A program made the position numbers and the translations under genes. The notes beneath the pieces were generated by a model. It was not told the DNA's origin and did not search any database. It was given only the letters and a program-made list of their open reading frames with translations. From positions 1,426,001-1,490,000 of the forward strand of contig JAKFAO010000007.1 of the NCBI GenBank assembly GCA_021527695.1: a DNA stretch of 64,000 nt. The letters run 5' to 3'. The number at the start of each line of letters is the position of its first letter. Position 1 is the first letter of the stretch. This stretch comes from Naematelia aurantialba (Eukaryota; Basidiomycota; Tremellomycetes; Tremellales; Naemateliaceae). Shown one piece after another: positions 51,943 through 62,565 of this stretch.

Positions 51943-53671
51943 ATGTCGATGTCGTCGATGTCGATACCCCAGACGACCCGAGTGTACATCCTCAACGAGC
52001 CGCCGACGGACAGCATCACGGCCGCTACGTTCAAGCTCGAGACGCGGCCGATCCCGGAGCTCAAAGCGGGCCAGGTGCTCCTCCGCACCGTCGCGATCAG
52101 CAACGACCCGGCCCAGCGTATGTGGATCGACGCGAGGGCCAACCCGAAGCGGCTGTACACCGCTCCCGTGGTCAAGGGGGATGTGATGCGTGCGGGGTTA
52201 CTGGGCGAGGTGGTGGCTTCCAGAAGCGACAAACACGCAGTTGGTTCGAGGGTGCTGGGCCGGCTCGGCTGGGCAGAGTATGCTGTCGTCGATGGAGATC
52301 AGGTCCGCCCAGCTCCGTGAGTCCGTCCCGTCTGTTGTGCATGGCGCGAGCAGCACAGCACGGGGAAATGACTCGAGACTCTATTCGTGGGAGTGGAGGC
52401 GCAGAGAAACGGGGCGAGAAGTGTCGAGCTAGGTATCGCCCGCATGCTGACAGCTATCAGACCAGTTGAAGGACAATCAGAATTCATCCACCTCTCCTTC
52501 CTGGGCATGACGACGCTCACAGCGTACGTCGCGGCGTTTGGCGAGATGAACCTCCAGCCCGAGCATGTCGTGGTCATCTCGGGTGCTGCTGGGTGAGTGT
52601 GGGTTACTGGATGCCTACTGCCCATCTTCAAGTCCGCCTCCCTGCTCTAGTCTCCAACCCTCCCATTGTCCACCGTCGCAGTTGCCTCAACCACATATAT
52701 CGCCACCACTACTGTTTCACTGAAGGCACCCCGCTGACACTGGTAAAGCGCCGTGGGATCCGCTTTGGTGCAGATTGCAAAGAAGGTGATTGGGTGCAAG
52801 ACGGTCGTCGGGATTGCCGGCGGGAAGGCAAAGTGTGACTGGTACGTTGCTCTCGCTTCCCTTGCTGCTCATTTTCGACTCAATGTGGACACATGTGGAA
52901 TCTATGTGGGCTGTACAGTTCTATGGTGGATGCTCCTGTGGACTCTCGTGACTCTGCTTTGAAACTCAGACGGTCCAGTTCCCCTCGCTTCAGAACAGAT
53001 TGAGATCATTATCCCCGCCAAGCAGGCCTCTTCACCAGGATATACACTGGAATGCAGAACACTCGCTCACCTTGCCCCTCTTTGTAGGGTCAAGTCTCTC
53101 GGTGCCGACACTTGCATCGACTACCGCGACCCCTCCTACCCGGACCAACTGGAGGCCGCGCTGCCCGACTACGCCGACAGGTACTTTGACAATGTCGGCG
53201 GCGAGATTCTCGACCACATGCTCGCGCTCGTCAAGCAGAACGGGCACGTCGCTGTCTGCGGGAGCATCTCGTCGTACATGCGCGGCCAGAGGCTGCAGCT
53301 CGCGAATTGGGGACAGGTCATTTCGAACCGGATCACCATCAAGGGTGAGTCGTGGCGCCAGGTGGCTAGCAGAGCGAAGCAGTATTTGTAGTGGTGGTGG
53401 TGGCGGCGATGACGACAAAGACAACGACAAGGACGACGACAAAGACAACGACAAAGAACAAAGCTAATCGTCCTTAGGATTCATCTGCTCGGACCACCCG
53501 GACCTAGCCAAATCGTTCCCAGGCGACATCTCGGCCTGGATCAGAGAGGGCAAAATCCAAGTGAGCGGGGGAGAGCAGGTCGAGCGTGCAAACTTCGAAG
53601 ATGTGCCCCGGGTCTGGGAGATGTTGTTCTCGGGTGGGAACAGGGGCAAACTCATCACCCAGCTGGTCTGA
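51943..53671 (+). CDS. MDR-family NADP-dependent oxidoreductase (alkenal/prostaglandin reductase-like)
   Basis: Exons from 51943 give VYILNEPPTDSITAATFKLETRPIPELKAGQVLLRTVAISNDPAQRMWID, GLLGEVVASRSDKHAVGSRVLGRLGWAEYAVVDGDQVRP, FLGMTTLTAYVAAFGEMNLQPEHVVVISGAAG, AVGSALVQIAKKVIGCKTVVGIAGGKAKCDWVKSLGADTCIDYRDP, and RYFDNVGGEILDHMLALVKQNGHVAVCGSIS. The last exon ends GKIQVSGGEQVERANFEDVPRVWEMLFSGGNRGKLITQLV. The nucleotide-binding loop is G-A-A-G-A-V-G-S, split by an intron, and Y-F-D-N-V-G-G is the hallmark of the leukotriene B4 dehydrogenase / alkenal reductase branch of zinc-free MDR enzymes. It probably reduces activated double bonds of small molecules with NADPH. The intron before the last exon has a GACAACGACAAGGACGAC repeat. 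Confidence 0.9.
53395..53465 (+). repeat. intronic GTGGTGG and GACAAAGACAAC repeats
   Basis: Adjacent simple tracts, GTGGTGGTGGTGG then (GACAAAGACAAC)n, fill most of the last intron of the oxidoreductase gene. Confidence 0.8.
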
Positions 53672-53975
53672 GCTTGTCCTGCCCTGCATCTGCCTCTCCG
53701 GTACACGCTCCACCCTTCACTTCCCCTGAGTGGACTCTTTCTCCCTTGCACCATTGCACACTTGCACTTGCTACCTCCCCTTGCACCGTCCACAAGAACA
53801 TGTAGCCCGTGCCCACATCGTTGCGCCTAGTACCCCTCATGCATTTATCTGTCCTTGAATCCCCTCGACACCCAGTGCTCTTGGCAGCCATCTAGATGAC
53901 ATCGACGACAGCAATGACGCGACGATTGCAACGACAGTAATGACGCGACGACAGCGTGCATGCAAACACAGCCGA
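53672..53975. other. convergent intergenic region, about 300 bp
   Basis: This lies between the ends of the oxidoreductase gene (plus) and the actin-related protein gene (minus). A doubled GACGCGACGA..GCAACGACAGTAATGACGCGACGACAG motif at 53915-53955 is noted. No gene is seen. Confidence 0.5.
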
Positions 53976-55895
53976 TCACTCTTTATCCGTATGAATACAC
54001 ACCGGCCCTCGCGCATTGTAGTCCACCTTGGACACGCAATGCTTGCCCGCCTGATCGGAAAACGCGACTTTTGCCACCATAGACCCGCCAAGGAACGGCG
54101 CAAGGTCCGTCCTCGCGCCTTTGAAATTTGCGAAATAGTCCCTTGACACAATCAGCACCACGCCACACGGCACCTCTCCCCGCACCACATCACACCACAC
54201 GGCACCTCACCCCACACCACACCACACGGCACTTCACCCCCGCACCACACTCGCCACACGTGGCCGCAGCGAGCCCGGACTCACGGGATAGACAGCAGCC
54301 TGGCCCGGCTCGGCTGGACGTCGGACGAGGGCTCCGACCCGCTCAGGAGGTACGGCGACAGGTAGGTCATGAGTGCCGGCCCGAATGCTGTGATATCAGC
54401 GGCACGTTCTCGAACGCTTGCAACACATAGCTGCCACCTATCGACGCGTGATCGTCGCTGCAGCTCACATTTGATCTTTGCAACGTCCCCAATAACGGCG
54501 ACGCCCTCGTATATCGTCAGACGCTCAGACAGGCTGACCGTGGGCGAGTCCAGTGCCCTCGCCATACCCTCAGAAACGCTCTCTCCACCAGCTTGACCTT
54601 CGAGCAGAGGTTCACACAGCCGATGCCGCACTGGGCCGACCTGCACCTCGCGCGACGGCAGGGTGATGACCACTAGGTCTGCCGCGACGTCGGGTACCTT
54701 GGTCTTTTTCTTCGGTGCTGCCGCCGCATCGCCGACCAGCCTAGAACATCAGTGATGATTATCAGGTAGTGTAGTCGATGGTGGCACTGGTGTGAACGTA
54801 GATGATGATTGTGAATGTGTTCGTTGGCAGAGGTAGAGGCGTACCGCTGCGCCACGTCGAATGCCTCCTCCTCTGCCTCGACGACAGGCATGCGCGAGCC
54901 GAATTTGGCTGCCGGGACATCGATGTCCTCTTCCCACAGCGCCTTTGCCAGCTGCTTGATCTCCCCCGCTGTGAGATCCTTCATTTCCTGCGCCAACAAG
55001 CCCTCGATCCACTCCTCACAGTCTAATACGCCGACGCCGACGGTCGTACTGCATTCGGGACGGACGACCGAATCCACGACGATACTGATCTCGGTGGACC
55101 GCGGACCAACGTGTACGACGATACCTGTGGTCTGGCCGAGTGCGTATAATGTCGCAAGTGGTGTCGGGAGGATCGACAAGCCCGGCACGTTGAGGCCTTC
55201 GAAGGATAGCTGACAGTACTGCATTTCCGCCTCGAGCGTGAGTTCTGGCAGGACAAGGAGGAGAGGTGCGGTGTTGGTCGACAAGCGGATATCGAGGAGG
55301 TTGTACATGTGTGATCTGAGGCTCAGCGGAAGTGTCATAGCATTTTAGGCTAGCCGTCTTCATTGATTTTAGGCTAGCCGTCTTCATTGATTTTAGGCTA
55401 GCCGTCTTCATTCGTAGATAAGGAGAGCGAGAGCAGACTTGCGTACGAGCAAAGACGTAACACTTACAAGATATATTCCCGCCCATCCCAATCATCAGGC
55501 AACTTGGACGCCCGAAACGGCCACCGCAGCTCGTACTTTTCCGCGAACATAGGCTCGGCCTGCGCCTTGGCCAGTTCGTCGCCCACGATCCAGCTGGACT
55601 TTTCGGAGTCGCCGATCGGGCGGGCGTAGCATGCGGCCAGGGTCTGGGTCTGTTACCTCCAGCGCCGACGGTTAAGGGGAGCAGTGAAGGCGCGACAAGG
55701 GTGTGAAGAGAGATGAAATAGCGGGCAGGTAAGAACGCCTGACGGACGAGGGAGACCAGGGGACGCATGGGAGAGGAACGAGAGACGCACAATCTTCGGT
55801 CGAGCAAAGATCTCTGCCACGCCATGAGCAGCGCGTATCACCTCGTCGTCGACGTGCGCTACCACAGGCGCAAGGTCGCGCAGGATCAGTGTCAT
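53976..55895 (-). CDS. divergent actin-related protein, probably Arp9-like
   Basis: ATG 55895 begins MTLILRDLAPVVAHVDDEVIRAAHGVAEIFARPKI. Later exons give SEKSSWIVGDELAKAQAEPMFAEKYELRWPFRASKLPDDWDGREYIL, MYNLLDIRLSTNTAPLLLVLPELTLEAEMQYCQLSFEGLNVPGLSILPTPLATLYALGQTTGIVVHVGPRSTEISIVVDSVV, and LVVITLPSREVQVGPVRHRLCEPLL. The C-terminal exon has PDYFANFKGARTDLAPFLGGSMVAKVAF and YNARGPVCIHTDKE. The middle segment has the actin-fold phosphate-loop region (GIVVHVGPRSTEISIV) without the canonical D-x-G. FLGGS...AKV then an E/DYN-x-x-GP end is the Arp9 C-terminal pattern, in place of W-I-G-G-S. In yeasts Arp9 pairs with Arp7 or Arp42 in SWI/SNF and RSC remodellers. Another Arp class is possible. An intron has a triple repeat. 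Confidence 0.75.
54160..54262. repeat. CACCACACGGCAC repeat in an intron
   Basis: Imperfect repeats of CACCACACGGCACCTC lie in an intron of the Arp gene (about 54150-54280). There is no coding potential here. Confidence 0.75.
55342..55415. repeat. three 25-bp direct repeats in an intron
   Basis: Three tandem copies of about 25 bp containing TTTTAGGCTAGCCGTCTTCA are present, identical but for the last bases. They lie between Arp exons in an intron of about 150 nt (about 55315-55470). Confidence 0.85.
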
Positions 55896-56284
55896 GCTGG
55901 GATAAAGACGTGTTCGAGATTGTTATTGCTGTTGCGAACCCCTTGACAGGAGTGTAGGTCACGTGATGCCATATCAAGATAGGTTTGCGCCGCAGTAGCA
56001 CGCCTATCCAGTTCGACAGTTGCCAGGATCACATCTACTACTGGGCGCGCGAACACTTGTGCTCGAGCCTGCAGCGACATGTAACGAGGCCACCGCGACC
56101 ATGACACTCCTGAGCAGCGAGAGGACGCGATGCGTTGGAAAGACCTCTGAAGCATGAAAAGCTGATTCATCGCACAGCGTGTCTCGTACAGTCGTAACGC
56201 AGCGGCATATCCACCTTCAGTCGTCGACGTCGACGACACCTCACACCTCTCATCACCTGAAGCCTCACCTCGACTTGGGCTCGC
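55896..56284. other. intergenic, about 390 bp
   Basis: This lies upstream of the Arp gene and downstream of the glycine-rich gene (both minus). A frame crosses it but shows no conserved features. It probably contains the Arp promoter. Confidence 0.45.
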
Positions 56285-57152
56285 TCAGTAGTTGTTGTCC
56301 CGACCACCGGCAACAGCACCGCCGCCGCCATACCCTCCCTGGCCACCGCCGTAGCCGCCCTGGTCGTCGCCAGAACTACCAAAGCCGCCGCCCTGGTTCT
56401 GACCCCCATAGGAGTCGTCACCTCCTTGGTTGCCTGACCCAAAGGTGTCCTGTCCGCCAGAGCCGAGTCCGCCCTGGCCACCGCCATACCCACCCTGGCC
56501 GCCGCCATACCCGCCTTGACCACCGCCCTGGCCGCCGCCAAAGCCGCCCTGACCACCGCCAGAGCTAGAGTTGAAGTCGTCGTTCCCAGAACCAAAGCCG
56601 CCCTGGCCGCCGCCGCCGCCAGAGCTGAAGTTGTCGTTCCCACCCGAGCTCAGGTTGCCGCCGCCGCCCGAGTAGCTGTTGTTACCGCCGAGACCACCGA
56701 CGTTGGCACCCATATTGCCATCTCTACATCCTATGCTCAGCTACCCAAGCCTAGCGGGCACGCATCCATGTCGGGTGACACGTCATGCCGATCCCGGGAC
56801 TCACGAGTAGCCACCGCCCTGTCCGTCAAAGCCGCCAGTGTTCCCTCCGCTTCCGCCAAAGCCTCCCTGGCCGCCCTGGTTCTGCCCAAACGAGTCGTTG
56901 CCGCCCTGGCCCGAGCCGTAGTTGCCAGACTGGTCCGAGCCGTAGTTGCCAGACTGCTGGTTGTCGTAGTTGTCTCCCTGGTCACCGGACTGGTTGCCAG
57001 ACTGCAGTCGGTCAGCTCAGCTCCACCCCATACATGAGCGACGTGCATTCCCCTTGGTAAGGCTCTCGGCCTTGCTTGCGAGCTTGTCCAGTACCTGCGC
57101 GGTCAGCACGACGCCACAGCCGCAGCTCAGCTCAGTGCAGACTCACGCCCAT
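56285..57152 (-). CDS. glycine-rich repetitive protein
   Basis: A tiny first exon at 57152 (ATG GGC) is followed, after a GTGAGT intron, by an exon at about 57094 (VLDKLASKAESLTKG). Further exons encode SGNQSGDQGDNYDNQQSGNYGSDQSGNYGSG, then GGNDSFGQNQGG..GFGGSGGNTGGFDGQGGGYS, and, from about 56713, a run of GGYGGGQGG and GFGSG repeats. The protein ends GGGAVAGGRDNNY. Composition is nearly all Gly, Gln, Asn, Ser and Asp with aromatic residues every 6-10 positions, typical of phase-separating or hydration-buffering proteins. The amphipathic LDKLASKAESL start could bind membranes. The second intron border is unclear. Similar small glycine-rich stress-related proteins occur widely in basidiomycetes, but no function is established. 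Confidence 0.65.
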
Positions 57153-57811
57153 GTTGATTCAAGTAGCTGTTGCTTGGTTGGTGTGGAATGCAGTTGGGGG
57201 TGAGGGCAAAGGCCGGGAGCGGCATGGTGTGGTTTATGTAGTCGAATCGACCTGTGAACCCCCGTGACGTGGTATGACGCGATTCACCGTCCGTCACCCA
57301 GGTAGTGCCTGTGACACGGCGATTGCAGTTGGTTGTATTCTATTCCGAGCCAAACCGGCGAAGGGGGCGGGGAACAGAGAGGGGGGGGGGATGCTGCAAA
57401 GATCACTTGATGAATGACGACTAGGAACGCTCCCCCTGCATTTTGTGGCAGCGTCATGGGCAGAAAGAGTACGTGTGAGTGACCATGTGTGTGCGTGGGA
57501 CAACGTGCGTCGGGGGGACAACGTGCCGTCTACGCCGCAGGGGTTTTTGGCAAACAGGCAAGGCAGAGACAGCAAGCCTAGACAGTCGATCACGACACTG
57601 GCGAAGTTGCAAACTCGGGTCTAGTAGTGCCGGCTATGCTACCAACTTGGCATTCGGTCCTGCCATCGTCTCCTGGAACTCCGCCGTCAGTCATATGCAT
57701 ATACCTGCTGTTTGAGATTGCCAAGCATTGCGATGACACACAACGATACACGACAAGGCATGAGAGCACTTTTGGTGATACTAGATAGTGTACACGTTTT
57801 ATACCTGTGCA
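57153..57811. other. intergenic, about 660 bp
   Basis: This lies between the glycine-rich gene start and the end of the histidine phosphatase gene (both minus). A G-run at 57382-57390 (nine G) lies about 230 bp upstream of the glycine-rich gene. No open frame with conserved features is seen. Confidence 0.5.
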
Positions 57812-59204
57812 CTACATTTCACTGCTGGTAGGCTCATCTGTCGCATCCCTCGGCTCTGCATGGCCAATCTCGACCAGTCCCGCATTATCGTCGTCAGTCG
57901 AGTAGAATGTGAACACCTTTGTCTCGGCGTTGGCCCATGGCTGGTCCTGGTCAGCTGGGGTTTGGACGCTGCTCGACGAGCTGCCTGTCTACTCACGCGG
58001 GCAGAGTTTTCTCCATCGGCTATGTATCGCAGGATGTCTCCGTGTGCGACGACTATACAAAGGTCAGTAAGGTCAGTGTCGCTCATCGAGGAGCCAACAA
58101 GCCTCACCAACAATCTCTGCCTCTGGCCGATCGCGCAACCACCTCCTCACATGACGAGCACGCTCAGCAGCCCGATCGGGGTGGTATATCCCGCGCTTGG
58201 ACGCGTACTGCGGCGAGAGGGTCGAGAAGTCGAGCGAGGCGAAGATGCCGGCGTTGGAGGACTTGAGTGCGGAGATGGGATGGGTGGGGGTGTCGCATGG
58301 GTATCTGGTTAGTCAGCCATGTATGATTGGGGAGGGGAGGGCTAGGAGAGATGAGAGAGGGGTGAGCATACAGAGACGGGAGACGAAGAGCAAAAGTGAG
58401 AAGCGGGACAGGGAAGAAAGAGAAGAGAGGCGAGAGGAGAGGGAAAGAAGAGAGAAAGAGAGAAAGAGAGAAAGAGAGAAAGAGAGAAAGAGAGGGACAA
58501 GCTCATACACACTCTCCGACTTCCTGCAGCGTATCCAGAAGGATGACCGGTTTGTCCTCCTTCTCCAGCTTAGACTTCAACGCCGGATATCCTAACAACA
58601 TCGTCTCCATCGGCCGGCGCAACTGGACGCTGTAAGCGATATGATCTGCCAAAGCACAGCGAGCAAGATCTGCCAAAAGCACAGCGAGCAACAGGCTGAT
58701 GCTGAGCGGGTGCTGGCCGGTGACGCAACGTACGGGAGAACAAACGAGCAGATCGGCGGTTCGCTGGACGCCGTTTTTGCTTATACTGTGAAGCTCGCGA
58801 GCTTGTTTCTTTCCCAGCTCGGTGAGGGGGGCGTCGGCGACTGTCATGTCAGTAGCTGTATAGACTGTGTGGGCAGCGAGGTAGGGAGTGGCAGTGGCTT
58901 CATTGCCTTGGTGGGCAGTGAGGTCGGCGGTGGCCGGAACTCCTCGAGTGTCTGTCTCCTCGAATGCCTCTATCTCCTCGAATGTCTCTATCTCCTCGAA
59001 GCCTCTATCTTCTGAGAATAGGACTTGAATCCGGAATGAGAGTCGACGCGAGCAGGACGTACTGGTATAGTCGTTATCGACACTACCTCGGTCAGCTCCA
59101 GCTCCACCGAACCGTCCATATCAACAGACGCCAACTCACTTGTGCTCCGCTTGCGCGTGACGCGTCAGATGTATGCGCTTGGCGGAAGCGCCCGTACGGA
59201 CCAT
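57812..59204 (-). CDS. histidine phosphatase (phosphoglycerate mutase-like)
   Basis: Exon 1 at ATG 59204 encodes RTGASAKRIHLTRHAQAEHN, giving the R-H-A catalytic motif (phospho-acceptor His). The next exon has DAPLTELGKKQARELHS and TADLLVCSPVRC. It is followed by LRRPMETMLLGYPALKSKL...DKPVILLDTLQEV, FASLDFSTLSPQYASKRGIYH and RHVRRWLRDRPEAEI. Then comes CIVVAHGDILRYI with the second conserved His, and a last exon WANAETKVFTFYS. This is the phosphoglycerate-mutase-like clade near yeast YOR283W, a broad-specificity phosphatase group; the substrate is not predictable. The second exon as read contains an extra stretch with three copies of FEEIE(T/A) before DMTVADAPLTELG. It may be an insertion or belong to the intron, because acceptors of the same phase lie on both sides. 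A (GAGAAA)n tract fills one intron. Confidence 0.85.
58440..58497. repeat. (GAGAAA)n tract in an intron
   Basis: About nine copies of a purine-only GAGAAA/GAGAGAAA unit lie inside an intron of the histidine phosphatase gene (about 58330-58500). The minus-strand reading is a pyrimidine tract. Confidence 0.85.
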
Positions 59205-59537
59205 TCTCACACTGATTTCTATGTATCTATTCTATGCAACGACTGGAGATGCAATGGGTTGTGGGTAAGCTACGAGTCAACCTTAGGCTCAGAGCGACGG
59301 GAAGGGCACGTGACCTGACCCCAGTCTCCGAGTGGTGACTGTTGTCGCTCTCCAGGTATGCTGTCGGTATTGTCTCGCAGCTTGCTCAGAGATCGGGAGC
59401 TACGAGTACCCAGCTGGAGTTCGCCGGCAACCGCGCTCGCTTCCTGTCCTCTGCGCTCTTAGACTCCGCAAGGGGCAAGAGGACAGTTGCCGGCGACGAT
59501 CAAGCAGTCGTTTTGTTGGTCACCGGTCTGACGCGCG
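59205..59537. other. divergent promoter, 333 bp
   Basis: This is the shared upstream region of the histidine phosphatase gene (minus) and CCZ1 (plus). Nothing further is recognised. Confidence 0.45.
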
Positions 59538-62430
59538 ATGCCACCACCGCTCGCAACGACGCCCGCCTCGCTCTCCCACCTCGTCATTTTCAACCCGACG
59601 CTGCGCTCTGAGGTTGCGCAGCAGCTTGGACCCGATGGGACGCGCGACAAAGACCTCGAGGACGACCTGCGTGAGGCCGGGCAGATTGTGTTTTACACGT
59701 CGAGGTCCGCGGGCGGTGTGAGTCGGGACACGATGTTGCGGCAGGTCGGGCTTGTCAAGGGCCTGATGGGGTTCAACGAGTACGTCTTGGCGACTGGTCG
59801 CTGGCGTGGCCGTCTGACCTAGCAATCTTGGGCGAAGGCGATGCTGAGCTGACGTGGTGGCAGTATGGTGCTTGGCCCAAAGGGCGACAGCTGGTGGTCC
59901 GTCCACGGACACCGCAGTCGCATGATTGTCTACACCCCCGAGAAGAACTTTCACATCTACATGGTGAGGCGATCGATTTATCCCATGCCCAATGGGAGCC
60001 CCTCGCCCTACTGATCTCCGCTGATACGCTGCAGCATATTGACCTTGCTCACACCGCGCCCGAAGGCTCGGGCGAGTCGTCTGGAACGTCCAAGATGCGC
60101 GGAGAACCAGCACCCACGGCGCAAGGCCTGTCGGACCGCATGATTGTGGATGCCCTCCAAATGGCACATGAGGATTTCTGCGTGTGTCCTCCGTCTCCTC
60201 CCTCCGTCTCCTCCCTCTCCTGCCCTACTAGTGACGGATCAGGGATGCAGCTGAACACGGCTTAGTTATTGCATGGGCCCTTGGCTGCGACGCCGCCATC
60301 GAGCGTCATGGACAGATTCTGGACTCGATTTGCATTCTCCTTTGAATCTCGATTCTTGTCCATCCCGACACCATCTTCCACCCTCCTACACGACTGGATC
60401 GGCGGGTACCCTCCTCCGCCCAACGGCCTGCTCTCTACCGCCAAGACCGCCCCTCTCGATACATTCACGTACGGCGTCCTCGCCCCACACGGGCCTATCG
60501 TCGCACCGTCTGGTCCCGCGGTTCCGGCTTTAACGCGGTTCCTCATGTCCAAGCTCGAAGCGGCGCTGCCCCCTGTCCTCGAGGCGCCGAAAGCCGACGG
60601 GAGGCAGGCTCTGGGCTTCGGGTCGCGGAAGAGGGGAGACGCGGCAGGGAGGAAGGGGAGCTGGAACCCGCTGAACATAGGTCTGGCCGGAGGGTGGGTG
60701 CCAGGCCTGGGATCGAGTCGCTCGACGCCCACGCCGACGCCCACGGCTCCCCCGGACGACAGGGACGACAAGGACAGGGCGCGCTGGCCCAGCTTTGGGC
60801 TGAGCGGCCTCGGTCTGAGCGAGGCGATGGGCACTGTAGGTGGCGTGTTTGGACTGGGACATAAGTCCCATGCATCCATCGACAGCGAGCAGAAGCAGGC
60901 TCAGAAACAGAAACAGAAACAGACCGAACACGAGCTCGAACGTGAGAATGCCGATCCAGAGCCCACAGTTACGACAACCTCGCACGCCCCGCGTCCATCC
61001 ATGCCCACGGCAACGGAGACGGCAACAGTAGCAGCACCGGAGACGGCGACGGCAACAGAAACCAAGACGACAACAGAGACCACGACGGACGCGGCGGACG
61101 AGGTGCGGGACAAGAACGGAGCTGCGAATTCAGGACCACCCGAGACGCCGGCGCCACACGAAGAACCGCACGTCGAGCAGTCGTCCGTGGCGATCCGCGA
61201 CCTTGAGGCTGCGGTTTCGTCGACGCCCGCCGAGCTGGAATGGGAAGGGCGAAAGGTCTACCTTGGGACGGATGGGGACGGCGCGTTCACTACGAAGCGT
61301 GTCTCGTGGATCATCGTGAGCTTTTGCCTTTGTCGTTCTTCCTTCATCTCCAGCTCCTGTTTTCATCTCCCGTCCTCTTGCTTGTTCTGCCTCTGGCGGT
61401 TCCCACCTCCTTACACGTCCCATCGTGTCCATCGTCCATGCTGACTGCACAGCGCAACAATACAATGCTGTTCATCCTCCACCCTGCCGCTACCTCGCCA
61501 CTGGAAGCCTCCGCATCCGACCTCCCCTCGACGGAAACCACGCTCGAGCTGTTCACCTCCCTTGCCGCTGCGCAGACCACGTCATCTCTAGAGGTCTCCA
61601 GTGTGCCGGGAACCAGCACCACGTCGGCACCGACATCGACATCGGCCCCGACCTCAGCATCAGTATCGGCATCAGCATCAGGATCGACGTCGACGTCAAC
61701 GACGACATGGGCGTCCATATCAGCCAACTCGACGGTGTACATGTCTGCACCACGCACGGTCCAGACCGCAGGGCCCGACATGGATCCCACTTCTGCACAT
61801 ACCCTCTCTGAGCTCAAGGATGTTCTGGCCAGGTACGTCAATACGTCAATCAACGCACCAGAGACACGGGTGGGGCAAGGTTGTTACTGTTGATCCCGAC
61901 GCCGATGTCGATGTCGATGTCGTTACCGATACCGATACTGATACTGGTACTGACCATGATGGTAGTGAGCCGCGTATCGACGAAGTGTACGCTCGGACCG
62001 GGGCTGGGCGATTCGTGGTTGCCAAGCACGGCGCGCGGGGTGCCGATAGCCGCGACCCCCATAACAGCGACACCCGCGACAACGAGAGCCGCGACATCCA
62101 CGACTACGAGGTGTACATGCTCGTCGGGCGGAAGGATGCAAGTCTCACAGACGCCGAGCGTGAGTGTCGACTACAGGCCCTTGTCGGCGTCGCTGTGTCT
62201 GCCTGCTGCCTGTCTGCCTGTCTGCCTGTCTGCTTGTCGGCCTGTCTGCCTGTCTGCTTGTCGGCCCGTCTGCCTGTCTGCCTGTCTGCCTGTTTGCCTG
62301 TCTGCCTGTCTGCCTGTTGTCTCTGTCTGTCTGTCTCTGTCTCTGCCTTGTCGTCACTTGCGTGACCAGGAGCTGACACACATCAGATGCCATGAGGAGT
62401 TTTGCTAGAGCACATCCGGAGGTTGCATGA
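59538..62430 (+). CDS. CCZ1: vacuolar fusion protein Ccz1
   Basis: The first longin domain opens at ATG 59538 with SLSHLVIFNPTLRSEVAQQL and AGQIVFYTSRSAGGVSRDTMLRQVGLVKGLMGFN. It joins to DMVLGPKGDSWWSVHGHRSRMIVYTPEKNFHIYM. These are the hallmarks of the INTU/CCZ1/HPS4 family. Later exons give LSDRMIVDALQMAHEDFC, LLHGPLAATPPSS..RFWTRFAFSFE, ELEWEGRKVYLG, RNNTMLFILHP, and VVTVDP...RFVVAKHG..YEVYMLVGRKDASLTDAE. The terminal exon is HAMRSFARAHPEVA. Ccz1 with Mon1 is the exchange factor for Ypt7/Rab7, needed for fusion at the vacuole and in autophagy. Long simple-sequence inserts are present (TETATVAAPETATATETK, SAPTSTSAPTSASVS, DADVDVDVVTDTDTDTGTD). A CTGCCTGT octamer array fills the last intron. 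Confidence 0.9.
62180..62345 (+). repeat. CTGCCTGT octamer array in the last CCZ1 intron
   Basis: About twenty imperfect copies of TGCCTGTC/TGCTTGTC fill most of the last intron of CCZ1 (from about 62161 to 62385). The terminal 45-nt exon lies beyond the array, so array length directly sets intron length. Confidence 0.9.
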
Positions 62431-62565
62431 TCTATAATACTCTACATACACAGATGCAGTTGCAGACGTCCAATCCCGAGTAACCATGTGCTGAGCAAAA
62501 CAGCAGCGCGAGCCAAGCCTGACAACCCCTGCACCGCCGTACCACGCACCGCCATACCAACGCAT
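62431..62565. other. short convergent intergenic region
   Basis: About 135 bp lie between the stops of CCZ1 and PXMP4. Nothing is recognised. Confidence 0.5.

Noticed and set aside
52299..52455. Coding continuation past the first exon of the MDR oxidoreductase
   Set aside because: The frame stops at once. A GTGAGT donor and an acceptor before CCAGTTGAAGG restore the family sequence.
62104..62408. Frames rich in Cys-Leu-Pro-Val or Gln-Thr-Gly-Arg repeats
   Set aside because: They are translations of the intronic octamer array of CCZ1. The spliced gene skips it and ends in a short conserved-looking exon.
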